The notes under the pieces: model-generated
Told to the model about the DNA's origin: nothing
Seen by the model: only the letters and a program-made list of their open reading frames with translations
Database searches by the model: none
Assembly: GCA_045612105.1 (NCBI GenBank)
Contig: JAZKYL010000048.1
Location: 1 to 64,000 of the forward strand
DNA length: 64,000 bases
Reading direction: 5' to 3'
Source of the DNA: SVTX01 sp045612105
GTDB taxonomy: Bacteria > Bacillota > Clostridia > Oscillospirales > CAG-272
Shown here: positions 58,464 to 64,000 of the stretch, in pieces
Numbering within the stretch: the first letter of the stretch is position 1
Layout of the letters: each line of letters opens with the position of its first letter
Position numbers and translations under genes: made by a program

Positions 58464-59391
58464 ATAAGTACTCTTCTACCTCCTCTAACGTAAAATTTTC
58501 TTTTAAAAGCTCGCCCACGACCTTGGGGTCAATGCCCTGGCACATAGCGGCATATTCGAGCTCTTCGATATATGCCTGCCTCGCAGCGTTATTTGTGCTT
58601 TTCGGCATGACACTGCGGTAGGGATAGCCATACTCCCACCAGTTTTTGCCATAGTAGCGGCAATAGTCAAATTCGGTCTTCTCGGTAGAACCATCGGGCT
58701 TGATCTTCAATATCTCGCCCTCTTTAAGTGTAACTTCTTCATATTCTTTGCTTTTGATCTCCGACAGCAGATTTGTGTTGATCAGCGCACGATATAAGAT
58801 CTCATCTGTGCTGGCATAAACATAGAGCTTCAGCCGTGGGAAATGCAAGATCGACAACGGGCTATCGCCTTTGACGAGATAAAGGTTGTTTTTGTCATCG
58901 AGTATTGAGAACGAGAAGCTACCGTCCACCTGTTCCGCCATGAATTTGAGGCTTTCTGCATCAAGTGTGCGTTTGTGCTCGATCAACTGCACCGCGACGT
59001 AGCTGTCGGTCTCTATTTTCGTTTTTGGCAGCCGGTATTTGATTTTAAGCTCGTCATCGTTCCACAGGACACCGTTGTGTGCCAGAGCAAATCGGGCATT
59101 TTTGATTTTGTTGCTCAAGAAAGGATGATTGTTGTAGCTTTTCTTCTCCGACCCTTGCGTAGCGTGCCTAGTATGCCCGATCACCGATTTTATATCATCT
59201 GGGTGCTTGAATTCCATCTTATCTGCGGCTTTTGCATCCTTCTGAATTGTTATGTATCCCGATCTGGTGTATGCAATTCCGGTTGCATCTGTTCCACGCA
59301 CGGCAGATTGTCGTGCCAAGGAATTTGTGAGCTTTGAAAGCTCCTTGACGGGCTGCTCTTCATAAATTGAATAACCGAATAATCCGCACAT
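58447..59391 (-). CDS. Class II glutamine amidotransferase (Ntn hydrolase)
   Basis: 314 aa. It starts MCGLFGYS, so Cys2 becomes the N-terminal nucleophile. GTDATGIAY, GHTRHATQG, FALAHNGVLWN and ETDSYVAVQLI are the glutamine-binding and catalytic motifs of GATase_6 proteins. EQVDGSFSFSIL and SDSPLSIL-type motifs follow. No synthetase domain is fused, so the ammonia must serve a partner. The gene starts 2 nt after the stop of the amidoligase C-terminal frame, with GAGGAGGA between. Co-occurrence of amidoligase and class II amidotransferase genes is described for systems predicted to modify peptides or other small molecules. It likely supplies ammonia or remodels a gamma-glutamyl product. Confidence 0.9.
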   Translation of the reverse strand: MCGLFGYSIYEEQPVKELSKLTNSLARQSAVRGTDATGIAYTRSGYITIQKDAKAADKMEFKHPDDIKSVIGHTRHATQGSEKKSYNNHPFLSNKIKNARFALAHNGVLWNDDELKIKYRLPKTKIETDSYVAVQLIEHKRTLDAESLKFMAEQVDGSFSFSILDDKNNLYLVKGDSPLSILHFPRLKLYVYASTDEILYRALINTNLLSEIKSKEYEEVTLKEGEILKIKPDGSTEKTEFDYCRYYGKNWWEYGYPYRSVMPKSTNNAARQAYIEELEYAAMCQGIDPKVVGELLKENFTLEEVEEYLYEGIY

Positions 59392-59393
59392 AA

Positions 59394-59675
59394 TTATTCC
59401 TCCTCATTTACTTCTGTAATTTCGTTGACGTAGAGCCTCTTCGACTTGAGATATTCGATCAACTCGGGCATCTCGGTTTCGTCTATGGTCATAACGAAGT
59501 CTAACCACGACATCTTCTCAAAGTCCTCGTCAAATAGCTGTGAGGCAAGATAACAGATATGCGACACAAGTTCCAAGGTTGCGATAAAGGTCTGATAGCG
59601 CAACGTGCCCCTGAACAAACGAAATTCTATGGTGTCGTAGTTAGTAAGATTAACTGCAACATATCTGCCGAACAT
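59394..59675 (-). CDS. C-terminal part of the amidoligase, in a -1 frame
   Basis: 93 aa. RYVAVNLTNYDTIEFRLFRG followed by TLRYQTFIATLELVSHICYL is the conserved end of Amidoligase_2 proteins, normally fused to the upstream part. Here it lies in the -1 frame. It could be made by frameshifting at GGAAAATG, or started separately at ATG 59675 with AAAGGA only 3 nt upstream. Alternatively, one base was lost or gained and the gene is broken. Confidence 0.75.
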   Translation of the reverse strand: MFGRYVAVNLTNYDTIEFRLFRGTLRYQTFIATLELVSHICYLASQLFDEDFEKMSWLDFVMTIDETEMPELIEYLKSKRLYVNEITEVNEEE

Positions 59676-60508
59676 TTTCCTTTCGCTTTTGTATAGGTTT
59701 CTTTAGCGGTGTTGCTGATCGTCGCATATCTTGCCGCCCAGCGGTTGAGGTTGGCTTCCTTTCTTCGACTAAACTTTACGAGCTCCCACCACATGCGTTC
59801 TACGAAGAATATGACCCTTCCTATTCCGGCATCCTGCTCTTCCGGTGTCTCGCCAAAGGCATTTCTGTTTACGTGAATATGCAGACCGCAGGTATCGGTG
59901 TTGTGGGATTTGTAATCAAGCCCAAGCGCTCTCGACATGATCTCCTGCCACGGCATTTCGTTCTTGTGGTAAGCAAGAGTCATCGGATGCGACACTATCT
60001 CAAAGCCGTTATAAATGCTGCCGTCGTGCTTACAATAGATATGATTCTCCGCACTATTTCCAATGTCAAGCAATTCACGCGCGTTGTCGTTGTCCTCCCC
60101 GCCTCTGTCAATCTCGAGTTCAACACCAAAATAAAAATTGCCCGAACCGTAAAATATCGGCTCGGGTTTATAATTGTATGATCTGATAGAGCGGTTTTCT
60201 CTCTTTTCGTAGCAGGCACGGCAATAGGGATATTCCTCGTCTTCGTCGTCAAAATAATAGGCATCGTCATACCGCAAAAGTCTGCCGCAGTCCTCGCAAT
60301 AGGTGTAATGGTTTTCATAGCAACGTTCGCAAAGTGTGGTGTTGCTGTCGCCCTCGGCATTGTCGCGCCACACCCTGCGTCCGCAGTGATCGCATATCAC
60401 CGTGTTTGTATCAAGGCAATTTTCGCACATCACTTCACCATCAAATACGTTTTCGGTCTCTTCGCTCAACAAGCATCCGCATATCGAGCATACTCTTTTT
60501 TCGTCCAT
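59627..60508 (-). CDS. Zinc-ribbon amidoligase, N-terminal part
   Basis: The recognisable part is about 277 residues, followed by an out-of-frame tail. The first 110 residues hold three CxxC pairs of zinc ribbons (CSICGC, CENC, CDHCG, CERC, CEDCG, CRAC). The Amidoligase_2 domain follows with FGVELEIDRGG, KHDGSIYNGFEIVSHPMT and CGLHIHVNR. Amidoligases are glutamine-synthetase-like enzymes that form amide bonds with ATP. The reading frame leaves the family after YTKAKGK (about 59678), and the missing end is coded in the -1 frame at 59394-59675. It is the first gene of the operon with the amidotransferase. The target peptide or metabolite is unknown. Confidence 0.85.
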   Translation of the reverse strand: MDEKRVCSICGCLLSEETENVFDGEVMCENCLDTNTVICDHCGRRVWRDNAEGDSNTTLCERCYENHYTYCEDCGRLLRYDDAYYFDDEDEEYPYCRACYEKRENRSIRSYNYKPEPIFYGSGNFYFGVELEIDRGGEDNDNARELLDIGNSAENHIYCKHDGSIYNGFEIVSHPMTLAYHKNEMPWQEIMSRALGLDYKSHNTDTCGLHIHVNRNAFGETPEEQDAGIGRVIFFVERMWWELVKFSRRKEANLNRWAARYATISNTAKETYTKAKGKCSADMLQLILLTTTP

Positions 60509-60553
60509 AATTTTTCTCCTTTAAATAAAAATTCATCAAGCCGATTAAGTTCA

Positions 60554-60623
60554 TTTCGGTTTGATTATAAAGAGAAAATATATAAACAAAAAAATAAGAG
60601 TTACGTGCTGATTCAAACCGAAA
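60554..60623. promoter_or_regulatory. Dyad and promoter of the amidoligase operon
   Basis: TTTCGGTTTGA (60554-60564) and TCAAACCGAAA (60613-60623) are perfect 11-bp inverted copies flanking a minus-strand TATAAT (60564-60569). A TTACGT / ACGTAA pair overlaps the right arm. The HTH protein gene at 60681 is divergent and a possible repressor. Confidence 0.65.
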
Positions 60624-60680
60624 CGATCTGAAATGAGCTGACGTAACCCAATATTAGAAATTGAAAAGGAGATATAATGT

Positions 60681-60854
60681 ATGTACGAGCAGATTCCAGA
60701 AATACTTACATTAAAAGAATGCCAGTCTTTGCTCAAGATAGGCAAAAATACGATGCTTGATCTGCTTCACGAAGGACGGATTGAAGGTTTTAAAATCGGT
60801 AATCGGTGGAAGATACCAAAGGAAAGTTTGGTGGAGTTTATTAGGTATGCGTAA
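60681..60854 (+). CDS. Excisionase-like HTH protein (57 aa)
   Basis: MYEQIPEILTLKECQSLLKI followed by GKNTMLDLLHEGRIEGFKIG and NRWKIPKESLVEFIRYA: a complete HTH_17/excisionase domain. The site is AAAAGGAG. It is divergent from the amidoligase operon across a 172-bp region with an inverted-repeat operator, so it may regulate that operon or direct excision. Confidence 0.85.
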   Translation: MYEQIPEILTLKECQSLLKIGKNTMLDLLHEGRIEGFKIGNRWKIPKESLVEFIRYA

Positions 60855-60900
60855 AAAATCGCAACAATATAGTAACTCAAAATTATTCATAATAAATCAT

Positions 60901-60946
60901 AAAACCGCTCTGGTGAAGTTTGTTTACTTCGCCAGAGCGGTTTTGT
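60901..60946 (+). terminator. Terminator after the second excisionase-like gene
   Basis: AAAACCGCTCTGG / CCAGAGCGGTTTT with an inner GAAGT/ACTTC stem, then TTTTG. Confidence 0.9.
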
Positions 60947-60989
60947 GCAATACGGGACCCTCGGAAAAAACTCGGAGATCCTCATTTAA

Positions 60990-61197
60990 TTACGCAAATA
61001 TAAGTATCAAAACAAAAGCAATAATTGTTCCTATATTTAATCCTATACCGGCAATAGATGTCTTTTTCTTTTCTTACTTCAAGCCCAAGAATCCGAACAC
61101 AAAGCCTAAAGGCACTGTAATAAATGGACCAAATATAGTTAATATTCCAACATACGAAAGAATTCCAATTATTAAAGATAGTATAGCAAAATGCTTT
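60990..61197 (-). pseudogene. Broken DUF4190-like small membrane protein
   Basis: The minus strand reads HFAILSLIIGILSYVGILTI, FGPFITVPLGFVFGFLGLK, an in-frame TAA, then EKKKTSIAGIGLNIGTIIAF. This is the two-helix DUF4190-type layout with one stop. The 5' end is cut off where the transposase relic begins (61198), suggesting that the insertion broke it. Confidence 0.7.
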
Positions 61198-61727
61198 CAT
61201 GACGCAACTTTTCTTGTAGATAAATATCATTGGATCCGTCAGACCATATGGGCTTTCGAGGCAGTTCGCAAAGAGGCTCAAAAACGCCTTACTTCGGATA
61301 TTCGAAAGTATTTCAAGCGCTCAAAATCTCTTTTGATCAAGAGATACGATTCTTTAGAATCCGAACAAAAGAATGCTGTCGATACAATGCTTTGGTATTC
61401 AGATGAAATGCGTGAAGCTCATTCTATCAAAGAATGGTTTATGGATATCTTGAGTATTGAAGATACAAACAAATTAAAAAAAGAGTTTTATCATTGGCTT
61501 GATTGCGTTGAAACCTCCGATCTGAAGCCTTTTAAAAAATGCGTTGCTACTTATTTTCATTGGCAAAAAGGTATATTTAATTCACTTGAATCTCCGTTTA
61601 CTAACGGGTTTACAGAAGGATGCAACAACAAAATCAAGGTGCTTTAGAGAAATGCCTACGGTTACCGTCGTTTTGACCGCTTTCGTAATCGCATTTTACA
61701 TATCTTTTCCCACCAGGCTGCGGCGTA
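61198..61727 (+). pseudogene. ISL3-family transposase, 3' part, with in-frame stop
   Basis: The frame reads ATFLVDKYHWIRQTIWAFEA, then a helical region, then SPFTNGFTEGCNNKIKVL, which are conserved ISL3 transposase motifs. Next comes TAG where Lys is usual, then RNAYGYRRFDRFRNRILHIF in the same frame. The N-terminal DNA-binding and first catalytic parts are missing, so the element is dead. The 296-codon open frame extending back to 60757 is not a real gene. Confidence 0.85.
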
Positions 61728-61781
61728 AAGGAAGCCGAGGTCTCCACTTCGCTCCGCTCCGTTTCGCCCTCGGCTTCCTTT
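61727..61781. repeat. Hairpin past the transposase relic
   Basis: AAAGGAAGCCGAGG / CCTCGGCTTCCTTT, perfect 14-bp arms with a 27-nt loop. It may be a terminator or part of the IS end. Between it and 61866 I see only AT-rich sequence with a CCTTAATATTAAGG palindrome. Confidence 0.55.
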
Positions 61782-61866
61782 ATTTAACTCTTTTCATTAC
61801 TTGTTCTTTTGATTTTTTATCTTTTTTTACCCCAACTATCGACAAAGAGCCCCTTAATATTAAGGT

Positions 61867-64000
61867 TTAGTTTTGAGCGGCATCAACCGTCACAACTCCG
61901 TTTGCATCCACAAGACAGAAGGAATCGATCTCCCCGTCAAACTCAAATACGTCATCATAGCTTGAAGCGATCGCTATATAAGCCAGATCGGTGCCGAGTC
62001 CGCTGGTTTTAGTTGTGGTATTATAAGGATCTATTCTGATAAACTTTGCGATATACTCGCCGTTTTCGTTTTCTGTAAACGTAGTGCTGAGAGTAAGATC
62101 AACAACGACGACATGCCATTCTTCGTCACGGAACAACCGACCGTTATCAACGTCAAGAAGGATGACGTCTCCGGCAGCGGCAGACGTATTTGAGGTGCTT
62201 GCATAGATCTGCATAAATCCTCTGTCGGTGTTCATTCGGTATTTGATGATCGCATAGCGACCGACATCGGCGTTGGGATAAGCTATGTTCATAAAGCACT
62301 CGTATTTATCATCCATCATGACAATATGTGTGAAGCTCTTGTCCTCTGCGAGGGTTGTCTTTTCAATGTCAACACTGGTTCCCTTTTGCGCCTTATTGTA
62401 TATATATTCCGCATTCATATACAGTCCGAAGCTATCGGGAAGCTTTTCTGTTACGGGAGGCTCATCGCTCTTGATCTCACCCGTTGCGGGATCAAGAATG
62501 CCCTCCGAAGCCCCAATATATCTGATGCTTGCCGTATCCTTGTTAAGCTCGCAGATCTCTTCAATCGTGTCACACATACCGATGTAAGCGAGATCCATAT
62601 AATCGCTTTCGGTAACCGCGGTATTGAAATAATCAAGGCGGAAATACAAGGCTCTGTATGCTTCATCCGCATCCGAGGGGATAAAGGCGGAAGGCTTCTT
62701 TGCTGCGACATCAATAACCATAACGTGCCACAAGCCGTCATTACTAATGTCACCGATAGTGAAATTATCACCTGCCGTGGGCTTGGGATTCTCCGTGCCG
62801 ACAAAGAACTCAAAGCTTAAAGCTTTGGAATTTGTTTTCGGAAGCCTGTACTTCAAGACAAGATACTGTCCCGTGATCTTATCGGGATCACTTGCGGTAT
62901 AAGGGGTAACAAAGCTTTCCGCGCGTCCGCTATTGCCGTAGAAGCGCACAAATTCAACTCCGTCCTCCTCAAGCGTCTCAATAGAGCTTACATGTCCGGA
63001 ACCGCCGATCAAGGTATTCAGATCATCGGCTCCGAAATAGATATCCAGAGGCAGACCTGCGTAAGGATCGGGGGGAGGCAGTGTAGGCCAACGGTCAAAC
63101 TCTTCAAACGCCTCGATCTTGAACGTTCTTTCAACGTCGCCCGTCATATCAACAACAAAGGAGTAAGAGAAGGTACCGTCACCGTCATACTGAACACTGT
63201 ATCCGTCGTAATAATAAGCAAATCCCATCTTATCGGGGTTATTCGCGCTGTAAAGCTCGATTTCTTGCCATTCTCCGTCAATCTTTTCATAGACACGGGG
63301 AGCCGTCAGCTTTTCAAAGCCGTAAGCCTTTACTGCTACGTTGTTTTCACCGCCCGAAAGAGTGAACTCGGCACTCTTGCCGTTGGTCGTTTTAACCTTG
63401 GGCAGATATACGCTGTCCATGACCTCGCAGTCAGCCACAGAAGTTACCTTCAACGGGTCAAGAAGGGTGTCCTCACGAACGTTGCGAACGCTCTTATCCT
63501 TATACATCTCACCCGTCTCGGCATTAATGACCGTATCGTAATAGGTCTTATCGGTCTTCAAATTACCCTCAGCATCATACTGATTATCAAGCTCCTGAGA
63601 GCCCCAAGGGAGCAAAATCGCGTTGATGGTAAATTTGTCGCCTGCCTTAAGGGTCACTTCGTCAAGGTTCAGCGAGAGATAAAGTGTCTGATTTTTGTCA
63701 GTGAGTATAAAGGGCGCGTTGCTCTCTTTTCCACCGATTACGAAGGAAGAATTATATACAAGGAAGCCTACGTTTGAATAACCCTGCTGGCTTGTGCTCG
63801 ACCATCCCGTGGGATTGGTTTCTTTGTCATACTTGCCATTAATATTAAAGAATGAGAAATAAGGACATTCATCACCAAGGATGTACTGAGCAGCTTCATC
63901 GCCCATCTTTGCGAGAGTGGTCACACATTCGTTGTTCTCGTTGAGATACCCAACCTCCTTGTAGAGTCCCGTGGGATCGTTGGGATTTACGTAATAGAAT
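61867..64000 (-). CDS. Large secreted protein with duplicated beta-sandwich domains (5' end outside window)
   Basis: About 710 residues are visible and the frame stays open to the window edge, so the true start lies beyond 64000; the GTG at 63924 is internal. Two domains of about 170 residues repeat the pattern 'LKYRLPKTNSK...FFVGTEN...LWHVMVIDVAAK...YFRLDYFNT...MDLAYIGMC'. The second copy reads IIKYRMNTDRGF...EWHVVVVDLTL...FIRIDPYNT...TDLAYIAIA. These look like carbohydrate-binding-type beta-sandwiches. The upstream part has SFVIGGKESNAPFILTDKNQ and LYLSLNLDEVTLKAGD. No anchor is seen at the C-terminus (ends VTVDAAQN). It resembles the other large surface proteins of the window in composition. 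Confidence 0.85.
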   Translation of the reverse strand, partial: FYYVNPNDPTGLYKEVGYLNENNECVTTLAKMGDEAAQYILGDECPYFSFFNINGKYDKETNPTGWSSTSQQGYSNVGFLVYNSSFVIGGKESNAPFILTDKNQTLYLSLNLDEVTLKAGDKFTINAILLPWGSQELDNQYDAEGNLKTDKTYYDTVINAETGEMYKDKSVRNVREDTLLDPLKVTSVADCEVMDSVYLPKVKTTNGKSAEFTLSGGENNVAVKAYGFEKLTAPRVYEKIDGEWQEIELYSANNPDKMGFAYYYDGYSVQYDGDGTFSYSFVVDMTGDVERTFKIEAFEEFDRWPTLPPPDPYAGLPLDIYFGADDLNTLIGGSGHVSSIETLEEDGVEFVRFYGNSGRAESFVTPYTASDPDKITGQYLVLKYRLPKTNSKALSFEFFVGTENPKPTAGDNFTIGDISNDGLWHVMVIDVAAKKPSAFIPSDADEAYRALYFRLDYFNTAVTESDYMDLAYIGMCDTIEEICELNKDTASIRYIGASEGILDPATGEIKSDEPPVTEKLPDSFGLYMNAEYIYNKAQKGTSVDIEKTTLAEDKSFTHIVMMDDKYECFMNIAYPNADVGRYAIIKYRMNTDRGFMQIYASTSNTSAAAGDVILLDVDNGRLFRDEEWHVVVVDLTLSTTFTENENGEYIAKFIRIDPYNTTTKTSGLGTDLAYIAIASSYDDVFEFDGEIDSFCLVDANGVVTVDAAQN

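Noticed and set aside
48629..61197. Complete prophage
   Set aside because: No capsid, terminase, portal, tail or lysis genes; the content fits an integrative or plasmid-like element.
60757..61647. A single 296-codon plus-strand gene
   Set aside because: It runs through the small HTH gene in another frame, a terminator and the antisense of a membrane protein before entering the transposase relic. Only its last part is real coding sequence.
61640..61650. TAG in the transposase as a recoded (pyrrolysine-type) codon
   Set aside because: Lys is usual there, the protein is also truncated at its N-terminus, and no recoding signal or machinery is visible.
1..64000. CRISPR array or cas genes
   Set aside because: No regularly spaced direct repeats with unique spacers and no cas-like proteins were seen.

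Overview
The window looks like a chromosome segment from an anaerobic, spore-forming Clostridia-type (Firmicutes) bacterium, probably from a gut or other polysaccharide-rich habitat. The evidence is strong AAAGGAGG-type ribosome binding sites, sigma-A promoters with 17-bp spacers, the sporulation genes spoVAC and spoIVB, a lysine riboswitch, an oxygen-detoxifying flavodiiron protein with a rubredoxin tail, BspA-type leucine-rich-repeat surface proteins (one with a dockerin) and a uronate catabolic operon. No species can be named from sequence alone.

Layout. 0.2-3.8 kb: a rightward run with galactokinase, a small membrane protein, a WalJ-like metallo-hydrolase and rlmH, then a lipoprotein gene whose start lies inside a terminator-like hairpin. 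3.9-10.2 kb: a dockerin-bearing LRR protein, spoVAC, a MalY/PatB-type lyase, a coiled-coil protein and a lysine-riboswitch-controlled NhaC-type transporter. 10.3-13.1 kb: an accessory insert (aminotransferase plus divergent LysR) bounded by repeats and by the 3' relic of a second spoIVB. 13.1-17.7 kb: intact spoIVB, a nuclease-like protein, a small membrane protein and a four-domain flavodiiron protein. 17.8-39 kb: one leftward operon of a small Cys-rich protein and three giant secreted or anchored proteins (2709, 2080 and 2017 aa), next to a LuxR-type regulator and a 47-bp operator-like dyad. 40.7-45.5 kb: an AraC regulator divergent from uxaB-uxaA-uxaC. 45.6-48.0 kb: a structured leader RNA with terminator in front of an LRR lipoprotein.

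48.4-61.7 kb: an AT-rich island starting just after tRNA-Ser(GCT). It carries a large serine recombinase, a DUF927-type ATPase, a Rep-like protein, two excisionase-like HTH proteins, a small resolvase, several small proteins, and a zinc-ribbon amidoligase (in two frames) coupled to a class II glutamine amidotransferase. It ends in wreckage: a broken ISL3-type transposase and a broken small membrane protein. 61.9-64.0 kb: the 3' part of another large secreted protein that runs off the window.

How the parts fit: the host genes describe a sugar and uronic-acid user with an elaborate cell surface. The giant operon has its own candidate regulator and operator. The island has its own integration, replication and regulation genes, and its amidoligase/amidotransferase pair is the most likely carrier of an unusual chemistry.
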